A stretch of 64,000 nucleotides of DNA. Source: Rufibacter tibetensis. Lineage in GTDB: Bacteria; Bacteroidota; Bacteroidia; Cytophagales; Hymenobacteraceae. The stretch is from assembly GCF_001310085.1 (NCBI RefSeq), contig NZ_CP012643.1:651001-715000 (forward strand). The letters run 5' to 3'. The translations under genes were made by a program, and so were the position numbers. This document shows positions 17,134 through 27,000 of the stretch, piece after piece; the first letter of the stretch is position 1, and every line of letters begins with the position of its first letter. The notes under the pieces were generated by a model. The model worked only from the letters and a program-made list of their open reading frames with translations. It was not told where the DNA came from and made no database searches.

Positions 17134-19242
17134 ATGTTTTCATTTAAGAAAAAACTGGTTACGTACGGTACTGCCGCTTCTGTGGTGTTCGGCATTGCTT
17201 CCTACAAACTGCTGGAGACAGATACCACAGCACGGGACCAGAAAAACGAAGTATTAACCAAAGTGCTTATGCAGGGATTGAGCTCGGCTCACTACTCTCC
17301 GGAGCGCTTAGACGATAATTTCTCCAAAAAAGCCTTCAATCTATACCTGGAGCGCCTGGATCATAATAAGAAATTCTTATTGCAGTCAGACGTAGACCAG
17401 TTAGCAACTTACCAGACCCAACTGGACGATGAGTTCAAGAACGGCTCTTTTAAGTTCTTCGACCTTTCCATGAGTCTTTTTCAGAAAAGACTGAAAGAGG
17501 CTGAAAGTTATTATAAAGAGATTCTGGAGAAACCATTTGAGTTTGATAAAGAAGAAACCATTGAGGTAAAACCAGAGAAACTGAAGTTTGCTTCATCGCC
17601 AGCTGCTTTAAAAGAAGAGTGGCGCAAGTACTTGAAGTACCAGGCACTCATAAGAGTAGCTGACGCTATTGACAGCCAGCAAAAAGCCGACTCAGTAGGT
17701 TCTAAAGAAACGAAGAAGAGCATGCCTGAAATTGAGGCTGATGCCCGTAAGAAGCTGCGCGAAAACTACGATGAGCTTTTCAAGCGGATGGGCCAGTTAG
17801 AGAACGAAGATTACCGTTCTTCTTATCTCAACTCCTTCGCGAACATCTATGACCCGCACACAGAGTACTATGCCCCTAAAGAGAAAGAAGACTTTGACTA
17901 TGAGTTCTCTGGTCGTTTAGAAGGTATTGGTGCCTTGTTACAGGAAAAAGACGGGGTTATTAAAGTTTCTGAAATCACCCCCGGTAGCCCTTCTTACCTG
18001 CAAGGTGAGTTGAAGCCCGGTGATGTGATCTTGAAAGTAGCGCAGGGAAATCAGCAACCAGTAGATATTTCTGGGATGCGCATTGACAAGGCTGTTACTT
18101 TGATCAGAGGTAAAAAAGGTACTGAGGTTCGTCTGCACGTGAAGAAAGTCGATGGTACCATGAAAGTGGTTTCCATCATCCGTGACGTGGTGGTACGGGA
18201 AGAAGGCTATGCCAAGTCCCTAATCATCAAAGGCCAAAAACCAATTGGCTACATTCATTTGCCTGCCTTCTACGCTGACTTCAAGAACGCCGGTGGCCGC
18301 AACAGCGGTAAAGACGTGGCAAATGAAATCCAGAAGCTGAAGCAGGAAAATGCCCAAGGCATTATTCTTGACTTAAGAAACAACGGTGGCGGTTCTTTGC
18401 AGGACGTGGTTGACATGGTGGGCTTGTTCATCAAGTCCGGTCCAGTGGTCCAAGTGAAATCAGCCAATGGCCCTGCTGCGGTTTTAGAAGACCGTGATCC
18501 GCAGGTTCAGTTTGGTGGCCCGTTGGTGGTGTTGGTAAATGAGAACAGTGCCTCTGCATCTGAGATCATGGCTGCCGCCATTCAGGACTACAAACGTGGT
18601 GTGATTGTAGGTAGCTCTACTTATGGCAAAGGTACTGTTCAGCAGTTCTTTGACTTAGACCAGGTATTGCCGGCTTCTTTTGATGCAGTGAAACCTCTAG
18701 GTCACCTGAAACTGACAACTCAGAAGTATTACCGAATCAGTGGTAAAACTGTCCAGTTGCGTGGCGTGACTCCAGACATCGTGCTACCAGACACTTATAC
18801 GTACCTGAAATATGGCGAGAAAGAGCAGGAATATGCGCTTCCGTTTGATGAGATCCAATCGGCTAAATTCAACACTTGGAACAGCCCCAACTTCTCTATT
18901 GAGAAACTGAAAGCTTCTTCTAAGGCCAGAGTGGCCGCTAGCCCAACGTTCTCTTTGATCAACCAAACTGCTATGCGTTTGAAAGAAAGAACCGAGACTT
19001 CTACCCGCTCGCTGAAACTAAGCACTTACTTAGCTGAAGAACGCAAAGCTCAGGAAGAATCTAAGAAACTGGAGAACCTGCGGAAAAACATCCCACAACT
19101 GGATGTGGCTGGCTTGAAGCAAGACTTGTCTAAGTTAACCGGAGATACTGCTGCTTCTGCTCGCTTCCAGGCTTTTACCCGTAACGCTAAGAAAGACTTG
19201 TATATTCAGGAAGCTGTTTCTATCCTGAAAGATGGTTTGTAA
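17134..19242 (+). CDS. Tail-specific (carboxy-terminal processing) protease, S41 family
   Basis: 702-aa periplasmic protease of the Prc/Tsp group, which degrades or trims proteins from the C-terminus. An N-terminal hydrophobic segment (about residues 8-25) acts as signal or anchor. A helical domain follows to about 250, then a PDZ domain at about 262-338 (LEGIGALLQEKDG, LKPGDVILKVAQG). The S41 core has Ser474 (NENSASASEI), Asp485 and Lys499 (TYGKGTVQ). The 11- and 25-residue spacings equal those of the Ser430/Asp441/Lys455 triad of E. coli Tsp. A C-terminal DUF3340-like region begins with LPDTYTYLKYGEKE. It has its own promoter box and terminator. Confidence 0.95.
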   Translation: MFSFKKKLVTYGTAASVVFGIASYKLLETDTTARDQKNEVLTKVLMQGLSSAHYSPERLDDNFSKKAFNLYLERLDHNKKFLLQSDVDQLATYQTQLDDEFKNGSFKFFDLSMSLFQKRLKEAESYYKEILEKPFEFDKEETIEVKPEKLKFASSPAALKEEWRKYLKYQALIRVADAIDSQQKADSVGSKETKKSMPEIEADARKKLRENYDELFKRMGQLENEDYRSSYLNSFANIYDPHTEYYAPKEKEDFDYEFSGRLEGIGALLQEKDGVIKVSEITPGSPSYLQGELKPGDVILKVAQGNQQPVDISGMRIDKAVTLIRGKKGTEVRLHVKKVDGTMKVVSIIRDVVVREEGYAKSLIIKGQKPIGYIHLPAFYADFKNAGGRNSGKDVANEIQKLKQENAQGIILDLRNNGGGSLQDVVDMVGLFIKSGPVVQVKSANGPAAVLEDRDPQVQFGGPLVVLVNENSASASEIMAAAIQDYKRGVIVGSSTYGKGTVQQFFDLDQVLPASFDAVKPLGHLKLTTQKYYRISGKTVQLRGVTPDIVLPDTYTYLKYGEKEQEYALPFDEIQSAKFNTWNSPNFSIEKLKASSKARVAASPTFSLINQTAMRLKERTETSTRSLKLSTYLAEERKAQEESKKLENLRKNIPQLDVAGLKQDLSKLTGDTAASARFQAFTRNAKKDLYIQEAVSILKDGL

Positions 19243-19261
19243 GAAACCATTGGCAAGCCTC

Positions 19262-19297
19262 TAAAAAAGGCCGGTACATAAGTACCGGCCTTTTTTA
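19262..19297. terminator. Bidirectional terminator between convergent genes
   Basis: TAAAAAAGGCCGGTAC pairs perfectly with GTACCGGCCTTTTTTA around a 4-nt loop. It serves the protease gene and possibly the convergent PLP enzyme gene. A dispersed-repeat copy starts at its last base. Confidence 0.9.
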
Positions 19298-19328
19298 TGC
19301 CTTTTTCTGAAAGCAGCCTTAAATCAGA

Positions 19329-20492
19329 TTACCTTTTCATTTTGGTAAAAGCCTGCTCCAGGTCCTTGATTAAATACTCAGGGTCTTCCAGCCCAATGTA
19401 AAACCTGATTAGAGTGAAAGGCATGGACGACCTGAAGTTGCCATCCCTGTAAGAAGCCGCCACCGGAAAAATTAATGATTCATACCCTCCCCAGGAAGCC
19501 GCCATCAAGAAGTGCTGCAAGCTGTCACAGAACCTTTCTACCTCCTCCAAACTTTCTGCCGCTAACCTGATGGTGAATTGCCCTGTATTGTTCCGCATCT
19601 GTTTTTTAGCCAGATAATACTGCGGGTGCTCTGGTAAGAAAGGCCAGATAATCTCAGCGACCTCATCTCTTTGCTGCAGGTAAGCGACAACCTGACGAGT
19701 GGTCTTCGCCACCCGTTCCATACGCAGGGGCAGCGTTCTCAAGCCTCTCAGCAATAGCCAGGCATCATGGGGTGACAACACAGCCCCTAAGGTCATGAAT
19801 TCAGCCTCAAAGATTCGGTTGATGCGCTCCCGTGTTCCACAGACTATGCCGCCCATGGCATCACTATGACCACCAATGTATTTAGTAGCTGAATGCACTA
19901 CCAGATCTACCCCCATAGCTGCCGGGTTCTGGAATAACGGGGACGCAAAGCTGTTGTCAATGATGGTGCAGATGTTCCTGCCTTTGGCGTAGGAAGTAAC
20001 CCGGGCAATATCTTGCAGTTCAAAAGTGAAGGAGTTGGGGCTTTCTAAATAATACAACACCGTATTTTCCTTGCTGGCCAAGTCAAAGTTTCTGGCATCA
20101 GTGCCATCTACCATCGTCACCTCCACTCCAAACCGAGGCAGAAAATACCGCATGAGTTTATTCGTCCAGGTATATGGCTTCTTGATACAGACTACATGGT
20201 CACCAGCTTTCACCTGAGACAATACCGCTGCTGCCACGGCTGCAATCCCGCTTCCAAAAGCAATGGCGTGTTCTGTTCCTTCTAAGGCGGCAACCTTTTG
20301 CTCCAGCATGCTCACCGTTGGATTATTCCCTCGCGAATAAAAGTGCACCTCCGCCTCATGTTGGAGCATAAAGCGCATCTCAGCTACTGTTCTACAGGCA
20401 AAGTTGCTACTCTGTATAATGGGTGGCGCCACTGCATTGAAATACGTAGCTCTGTCTTCCCCAAGCTCATTCAGGATATAGGATAGGTCCAT
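19329..20492 (-). CDS. Trans-sulfuration family PLP-dependent enzyme (Cys/Met metabolism)
   Basis: 387-aa fold-type I PLP enzyme of the cystathionine gamma-lyase/synthase, methionine gamma-lyase and O-acetylhomoserine sulfhydrylase family. Visible: FYSRGNNPTVSMLEQKVAALEGTEHAIAFGSGIAAV (N-terminal substrate and PLP phosphate region), YYLESPNSFTFELQDI, IIDNSFASPLFQNPAAMGVDLVVHSATKYIGGHSD with the Schiff-base Lys in S-A-T-K-Y, and LRTLPLRMERV. Which reaction it performs cannot be decided by motif alone. The N-terminus is close to those of cystathionine-lyase-like enzymes. No other sulfur metabolism gene is adjacent. Confidence 0.88.
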   Translation of the reverse strand: MDLSYILNELGEDRATYFNAVAPPIIQSSNFACRTVAEMRFMLQHEAEVHFYSRGNNPTVSMLEQKVAALEGTEHAIAFGSGIAAVAAAVLSQVKAGDHVVCIKKPYTWTNKLMRYFLPRFGVEVTMVDGTDARNFDLASKENTVLYYLESPNSFTFELQDIARVTSYAKGRNICTIIDNSFASPLFQNPAAMGVDLVVHSATKYIGGHSDAMGGIVCGTRERINRIFEAEFMTLGAVLSPHDAWLLLRGLRTLPLRMERVAKTTRQVVAYLQQRDEVAEIIWPFLPEHPQYYLAKKQMRNNTGQFTIRLAAESLEEVERFCDSLQHFLMAASWGGYESLIFPVAASYRDGNFRSSMPFTLIRFYIGLEDPEYLIKDLEQAFTKMKR

Positions 20493-20570
20493 ACAGTAGA
20501 AGGTAGTTTTCTCCTTCTACTCAGGCCATCTTTGTTAGGTTGTACCTCCTGGGTTTGTGGTCAAGACATA

Positions 20571-20599
20571 AAAAAAGGCCTGCCTTCTGGCAAGCCTTC
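20571..20599 (-). terminator. Terminator of the porP/sprF-like gene
   Basis: AAGGC-TGCC and GGCA-GCCTT stem with a TTCT loop. On the minus strand it ends in a run of Ts about 23 nt after the stop of the PorP/SprF gene. Confidence 0.75.
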
Positions 20600-20621
20600 A
20601 TAGTATCTACTATGTTTGATG

Positions 20622-21527
20622 TTAGAACCGTATGTGGAGATTTGCCTCTACCTGAGGATCAGGCTTTGGCACCCCAACTGATTTTTTTGTAATGTCAAAG
20701 GTAGTAGTTAAGTGCACGTTGTCTTTGATGTTGAGACCAGCACTCACGTTCCATGGAGCTCTCTTATCAAATTGGCCCCGGTAGTTAACCCCAGCCGTAA
20801 GGAACTTGATATGAGCCATCGTGCCAAATTGATACTCTTGTTTGCCGTCTTCCAACGCTTGGGTCATTAGAAACGAAGGAATTAAGGAATACTGCTCTGT
20901 TAAAGCGAGCTTATACCCGGCAGTTACTACTATTTCCCTGATGCCCTCGTGTTCAGCGTCGCCCACTAAATTATAAGAAGGCTCCAGTATACTAGCCACT
21001 GTACCACCAGCATAGAAATTTCGGAGCTTCAGCCAAACCCCGGCATCGATATCAGGCCGAAGGTCATTGTCATGGCCTACCATTCTCCGTTCTTCTCCCC
21101 GGCTTTTCTCAGAAAGATCAACGTTCATGTATTCGGCGGCCAACTGGGCACCAAATGCAAGGCTGCTTTGGGTTCCTAATTGAAAACGTTTGGCATAAGT
21201 GAAGCCTAACTTACCTAACCAATAAGGACCAAATTGGTCATACACCCCTACAATGCCTATCCCGTTTGAGTTATTAGCATTCACATACCCTTGATAATGC
21301 GCAATTACAGACAATGGAGCAGAAGAAGATTCCCGGTTTATAGAATTCACGTGTCCAAAAACCCCAAATTCACGTCTCCCTTCTGCTCCTGCAAAAGCAG
21401 GGTTCAGGTAGAAATAATTTTGCTGGTATAGACGCGGAATGAACATTCTTTGAGGTGTCACCTGTGCCCTAGAAACGCTTGCAAGTAACAACAGCAAGCC
21501 AAGAGCAGCAATTTGCTTCAGATTCAT
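20622..21527 (-). CDS. PorP/SprF family type IX secretion system membrane protein
   Basis: 301-aa predicted outer-membrane beta-barrel of the PorP/SprF family, which takes part in type IX secretion and in the display or gliding function of secreted adhesins. A signal peptide (LKQIAALGLLLLLASVSRAQ) is cleaved near residue 22. The family N-terminal signature is visible (IPRLYQQNYFYLNPAFAGAEGRREFG) together with alternating beta-barrel strands (YVNANNSNGIGIVGVYDQFGPYWLGKLGFTYAKRF, LAFGAQLAAEYMNVDL) and a C-terminal aromatic residue (LHIRF), as outer-membrane barrels have. Family members often sit beside a large repetitive adhesin; none is here, so it may act with T9SS cargo encoded elsewhere. 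Confidence 0.9.
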   Translation of the reverse strand: MNLKQIAALGLLLLLASVSRAQVTPQRMFIPRLYQQNYFYLNPAFAGAEGRREFGVFGHVNSINRESSSAPLSVIAHYQGYVNANNSNGIGIVGVYDQFGPYWLGKLGFTYAKRFQLGTQSSLAFGAQLAAEYMNVDLSEKSRGEERRMVGHDNDLRPDIDAGVWLKLRNFYAGGTVASILEPSYNLVGDAEHEGIREIVVTAGYKLALTEQYSLIPSFLMTQALEDGKQEYQFGTMAHIKFLTAGVNYRGQFDKRAPWNVSAGLNIKDNVHLTTTFDITKKSVGVPKPDPQVEANLHIRF

Positions 21528-21861
21528 TGTCTAAGATTGATGAAGGGGTTGAATTGAAAAGTCTATTCTAGCAGATAGGCAAAGCAATTATGATGGATTT
21601 TCCTATTAGATGTTGGTACAACTAAAAGGCTACACTATAAGTTCATTGAAAATGTAACTTTATATATCTGAATACCTTAATATTCGCACAACTTCTTAAT
21701 AGACAGAGAACGAGTTGACTCCTATGAAATTATATTTAGAATGATTTATATACTACACACTTCAGACAAATTGATATCATACATGAGATACTCATATTCC
21801 ATTTTGATATAGATTGCATACTAAGCTCTTCTTGAATCTAATTAATAGGACAAAGAACAAG

Positions 21862-21896
21862 TAGTATGTACAATTGACAGGAAGTTGTACATGCTA
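21862..21896. repeat. Inverted repeat with 12-nt arms
   Basis: TAGTATGTACAA and TTGTACATGCTA pair with one mismatch across an 11-nt spacer. There is no T tract, so it is not an obvious terminator. It could be an operator or an RNA hairpin. Confidence 0.55.
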
Positions 21897-22082
21897 TTAG
21901 AGTAGTCAATCCAAAACGAAGAAGGATATGGAATTAATGGACTCAGATGAGAAATGGGGTCTACCATTTAGTAAGTGGGCGCTACTAGGCGGAAAGGTCC
22001 CCTAAATCAATGAAAACTCCTTGTTGACATATATGAAATGGAGCAAATCTCTACTGTCTAATGCCCCTTCTCATTAAAGACA

Positions 22083-22122
22083 AAAAAGCTTCACCACCCT
22101 GTAAAACCAGTGTAGCGAAGCT
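22083..22122 (-). terminator. Terminator of the gamma-glutamyltransferase gene
   Basis: AAGCTTC-C-AC-CTG pairs imperfectly with CAG-GT-G-GAAGCTT around a TAAAAC loop. On the minus strand a T6 run follows (AAAAAAG on the plus strand), 37 nt beyond the stop. Confidence 0.7.
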
Positions 22123-22158
22123 TGAATGCTTTAGAATAGAATTGTATTCCCGTTAAAA

Positions 22159-23874
22159 TCAATAACCCATCGCAGTATCATCTCCTCTTGGGTCTGCTCC
22201 ACCTTCCCAAGTACCATTTTTAAGTTTGAGAATGCCTTCTACCGCTCCGTAGCTAGATCTATTCTGGAGAAGGTGCCCTCTTTTTTGCAGCTCCGCTCTT
22301 ACTGATGCAGACAAAGCATCGGATTCAGGTTCAATGCGATCCGGAAGCCATTGGTGATGGAATCTAGGAGCCGAAACTGCTTTCTGCATGCCCATGTCAT
22401 GGTCAATGACGTTCAGGATTGTCTGAAACACAGAGGTGATAATGGTTGATCCACCGGGAGTGCCTACCACCATAAAAAGTTTTCCGTCCTTTTCCAGAAT
22501 GGTGGGGGTCATAGAGCTTAACATTCTTTTGCCTGGAGCAATGGCGTTCGCCTCCCCTCCTATTAACCCAAACATGTTGGGCACCCCTGGCTTCACACTG
22601 AAGTCGTCCATCTCATTGTTCAAGATAAAGCCAGCCCCTTCTACTACTACTTTTGAGCCGTAGCCTCCGTTAAGAGTTGTTGTCACTGAAGCCGCGTTTC
22701 CCCATTGGTCAACAATGGAGTAATGAGTAGTCTGATCACTTTCTCTGGCCAACAACCTTCCCTGCTGCACCTGAGTGGAAGGCGTGGCTTGCTCCATGTT
22801 CAGGGTAGCCATGCGGTTTTTTAAGTATGCAGGGTTCAGGAGATTGGCTACCGGGACTTTAAAAAAGTCTGGGTCACCTAAGTAGGTAGCCCGGTCTGCG
22901 TATACCCTCCGTTGGGCTTCTACCATCACATGTACGGTGTTGGCGTGTTGCCAGCCCCACTTTTGCAGATCATAAGGTTCTACCATCTGCAGCAACTGCA
23001 AGAGCGCTATTCCTCCACTGGAAGGTGGAGGCATGGAAATAACTTTGTACCCGCGGTAGGTCCCCGTAAGAGCAGGTCTCCAAACCGACTGGTACTCTTT
23101 CAGATCCTGGTGCGTAATGATTCCTCCGCCCCGGCGCATTTCTTTCACCAGCAAATCTGCCGTTTCTCCTTCATAGAAGCCGTTTCTTCCCTTATCCCGT
23201 ATTCGTTCTAAGGTACGCGCTAACTCCTGCAGGGGCAGAATATCTCCTTTTTCCCACGGCGTCTCTCTCACCACATGGGTGTTGAACTTGTTGGCTTTGA
23301 TAAAACCTTCCTTTGCACCGTTAAGCATCCGGGCTTCTCGTTCAGTAAGCACTACTCCTTTTTGGGCCAGATCTATGGCAGGCTGTACAACCTGCGCCCA
23401 GGGAAGGCTTCCGAGTTTCTGATGCATGGCTACCAACCCGGCTACTGCCCCTGGCACACCTACTGCTAAATGTCCTAAAGTGCTGGCATCTGCCACCACA
23501 TTGCCTTGGGCATCAAGGTACATGTTTTTAGTAGCGGCTTTGGGTGCTTTTTCCCGATAATCCAGGGTGCCTATTTCTCCATCTTGTTTCCGGTAGACCA
23601 AAAAACCGCCTCCGCCAATATTGCCTGCTACAGGGTAAGCTACGGCCAAGGCAAACCCCGTGGCAACCGCTGCATCATAGGCATTGCCCCCTTTTTGCAG
23701 AATCTCCAACCCTATGCGGGATGCCTCAGGGTGGGCGCTTACTACCATCCCGTTCTTACCAGTTACTCCAGTTTCCTGACGGGAAGCAGAGACATGCCTG
23801 TCTGCTGGTTTACAACCCGCCAATTGCAGGAAAAGCCAAAGAAAAACCACGGGATAGAGTGAGACTTTACGCAT
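22159..23874 (-). CDS. ggt: Gamma-glutamyltransferase (lipoprotein)
   Basis: 571-aa Ntn-hydrolase that cleaves gamma-glutamyl bonds, for example of glutathione, and transfers the glutamyl group. The N-terminus is a lipoprotein signal with L-A-G-C (Cys21), so the enzyme is probably anchored facing the periplasm or outside. The large subunit shows GMVVSAHPEASRIGLEILQKGGNAYDAAVA, GNIGGGGFLVYR and MPPPSSGGIALLQLLQM. The autoprocessing site is Thr382 in DQTTHYSIVD, which becomes the N-terminal nucleophile of the small subunit. Downstream are NNEMDDF, MLSSMTPTI and GTPGGSTIITSVFQ, the usual glutamate-binding and oxyanion segments. The protein is full length and monocistronic. Confidence 0.95.
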   Translation of the reverse strand: MRKVSLYPVVFLWLFLQLAGCKPADRHVSASRQETGVTGKNGMVVSAHPEASRIGLEILQKGGNAYDAAVATGFALAVAYPVAGNIGGGGFLVYRKQDGEIGTLDYREKAPKAATKNMYLDAQGNVVADASTLGHLAVGVPGAVAGLVAMHQKLGSLPWAQVVQPAIDLAQKGVVLTEREARMLNGAKEGFIKANKFNTHVVRETPWEKGDILPLQELARTLERIRDKGRNGFYEGETADLLVKEMRRGGGIITHQDLKEYQSVWRPALTGTYRGYKVISMPPPSSGGIALLQLLQMVEPYDLQKWGWQHANTVHVMVEAQRRVYADRATYLGDPDFFKVPVANLLNPAYLKNRMATLNMEQATPSTQVQQGRLLARESDQTTHYSIVDQWGNAASVTTTLNGGYGSKVVVEGAGFILNNEMDDFSVKPGVPNMFGLIGGEANAIAPGKRMLSSMTPTILEKDGKLFMVVGTPGGSTIITSVFQTILNVIDHDMGMQKAVSAPRFHHQWLPDRIEPESDALSASVRAELQKRGHLLQNRSSYGAVEGILKLKNGTWEGGADPRGDDTAMGY

Positions 23875-23953
23875 AGCATTTTAGAGTCAATTTCACAAAA
23901 CAGCCTTAAAACCAAGTCTGCCCTAGAAGCAAGTAAGGAAAATATATCGGCAT

Positions 23954-23987
23954 AAAAAAGCCTGCCAGAATGGTTCTGGCAGGCTTT
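23954..23987 (-). terminator. Terminator of the secreted nuclease gene
   Basis: AAAGCCTGCCAGAA pairs perfectly with TTCTGGCAGGCTTT around a 3-nt loop. On the minus strand it is followed by T residues, 18 nt after the stop. Confidence 0.85.
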
Positions 23988-24004
23988 GAAGAAGTAGGTT
24001 AGTC

Positions 24005-27000
24005 TTACTTTTTGATCAATCTGGTTTCGTAGGTTTTGTCACCTACCTGCACTTTTACCAGATACATGCCCGGAAGTGCCGTAGACATTTTCTCTGACAG
24101 ACGCTGGTTCAGGGTTTGCTCTAAACCGCTTGCCTGAAGCACCAATTCACCTCTGTGGCTGTACACCATGATAGAAAGGTTGTCTCTTGAAGCTAGAACT
24201 GGTAGTTGCAAGCTAACGTTGCCAATAGTTGGGTTAGGGTACACTCTGAATTTATCCTTCTCATCTTTCTTAGTGCCCGTTGGGTCAATAGACGTGAAGG
24301 CAAAACGGGCATATACCGGTAAGTGATCAGAAGTAGTGTTAGAGTAGTTGATCACGTAGCTTCTAGGGTCTTCAATGGTAGTAGAAGGCTCCAGGTATTC
24401 ATCGGTTAACTCATCAGAGATGATGATGTGGTCCAGGAAGCTGCCAGAGCTTGGGAAAGAGAAGCCACCATTCTGGGCCAAGGTATACGTCAACGTTTTG
24501 AAGTCTTCCACATCAGACACAAACGAGCTGTAGCTTGACACACCGCTCGTATTGATAGAGCCAACCACATTGTCATTGAAGTCACCTAACAAAATCACGT
24601 TCTGGTCTGCGTAGTAAGTATCAATAGTATCTTTCAAAGCTTGCAAGTCAGCTACACGACGGTTATAGTCTGCATTGGAAGAGCCTGACTTAGCGTGGAT
24701 GGTAATCACGTTGATGCGCTTGGTGATCCCATTTACGTTTACGTCAAAGGTGCCCATGTATGGCAATCTACCAGAAGACCAGAAATCATCATCAACCAGA
24801 GTAGTAGCACCGGCAACAGCTTTTCTGTACAAGTCTTCAAAAATCACTCTGAAACCAACTGGGGTTACATTGGCCGTGTTGTAAATGAAGCCTACTTTTT
24901 GCGCCGGGAAAGGCTGTGTAGACGAATTTGGCTTGATGGAGTACGAATACACCTGGGAAATCTGCTTGGCATAACCAGGAAGGCTGGCAATTACCTGGTC
25001 AACGGCGGCCTCATTACTGATTTCCTGTAGTCCAATGATATCCATGTTCAACCGGTTCACAACAGTGGTTGCATTAGCAATTTGCAAAGCCCCATTGGCA
25101 GGCCCAAAGCCTCCTGCAATTTGGCCACCATTTCCGAAGAACTCCATGTTGTAGGTAGCCACGTCAAAAGTTTCTGACTTCAGGTAAGAAGATCCCTTCA
25201 GCTTAATGGTTTCGGTGCTTAAGTCTGTTCCAGTGATAGCGATCGTTCCTTCTACTATTACTTGTCTGGAAGCAGGAGTAAAACGTACCTGTACAGTTTT
25301 ACCCGCTGCAGCAACAGTTTCTGATTCTGAAACAACTACAGAAGAAGCAAACGTTGCCCCGTTGTCAGCAGATAACTCAAATCCAGTAGAGGCGGTCAGC
25401 GTGATATTTCCATAACCAACGGCTCTGAAGGTGAAAGACTGAGCCTCCGAATGACTTCCGCTTGCGGCTTCCCCGAAAGCAAGAGTAGTGGTAGGAATGG
25501 TGTTGTAGCTGCTTACATCCTGAATTCTAAAATCATCTACTGTCCAGCGGGAAGCACCAGTGGTGGTGGTATAAACAAAGGCTACATATTTGGCCGTCTT
25601 CGGCAATTCAATTCCTTGAGACAACGTCCACAGGTTGCTGTTGGCAGCTGGGAATACGCCGGGAACTTCAGTCCAGGTGGCTGCATTAGGATTACCAGTT
25701 CCGGTGTAGTCTGCCGAGTACATCAATCTAAGCTGGTCTCCGGAAAAAGCTGAGATCGTCCAGAAGTCTAACACCGCCATGTTGGCGAATGAAGCCAGGT
25801 CAAGCTCAGGGGAGATCAACCAATCTTCGTTAGGCACGCTGATACCTCCGGCAAACCCATTTATCTGTACTGCTTTGTTTAAGGTAGCGGCATTGCAACC
25901 AGAAAGGCAGTCACGACCAAAGTTGGTGCTTGCCCATTGTTGTGCACCGCTTACGTTGAACCTGGACCATCCACTGTTAGTCAAGAAGGCAACATCATTG
26001 AAGTTCTGGTTGTAGGGGTCTCCACTAACTCCGGTAAGATTCAAGGTTAAATCCTGGCCACCTTCCGTAGCATTGGTAACTGTACCAGCAAATCTTCCTG
26101 CTTCTGATGGCGCAAATAGCACATACACTTTTTGGGCGGCGGCAAGCTCTGCGGCAGTAAAGGTCATGGAAGTAGTGAAGTCAGCAGTTGTTTTAGAAAT
26201 CTGGAAAGGACCTGTTACAGACACGGTCACGTTTTCTACTACATTTACCCCAGAAAGGTCATAGGACATCACTCTGTTTTTGCCAAGAGCGGTAAACGGA
26301 AACGAAAGAGCTTCGGCTGTAGAAGAAAGCACTGGAGTTGGCGCAGCCGCAGTGGTAAACGACAGGGCAGTTCCAGTGACACCTGCAAAGAAATTACCAG
26401 CGGCATCTTTAATAGCAGCATGATCAACTACCACAGAGTAAGTAGTTTTAGCAAGCAACTCACCTGTTTTCACTGTTACTATTGAACCTTCTATTTGAAT
26501 ATCAGAGCCACTGATTGTTTTAGACATGGTTCCTCCATTCCAGGTAAGAGATACATTACCAGTTCCTAACTCTACAGCCTCGCTGAAGCTCAAAACCAGG
26601 TTGGTGACAGTTTCCACGTTAGTAGCCCCATCAGCCGGAGTTGAAGAAACTAAGGTTGGAGCAGTAATGTCAGCTGTGACTAATTTAGCAGAGAAATCAT
26701 CAATGGCATATAACCCGTCACTTCCAGCAGCGTCCTGATCTCTCCATCTAATCCAAATAATCGCATCAGGAGCAAGCGAAGCCGTAATGTCCCCGGTGAT
26801 GGCGGTTCTATTAGCCGCATCGTTTCCGTTTACCGCTGCTGCTGCTGTGGTAGTGGTTAGTATTTCAACCAAGTCTAAGCTTTCAACTCCTACCCAGGTG
26901 CCTGTAGTTAAGCTAGTGGCATCAGTACTGTATTCAAAAATGACTTTTTCAACTACTGTATTACTTGAATGGGTTCTCCATTGCTCCATTGTGGCATCAA

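Larger units (their letters stand above)
21528..22158. other. 631-nt AT-rich intergenic region
   Basis: No frame with coding character on either strand. It holds an inverted repeat at 21862-21896 and the GGT terminator at 22083-22122. The rest could be regulatory DNA or a decayed gene, but I see no recognisable protein remnant. Confidence 0.5.
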
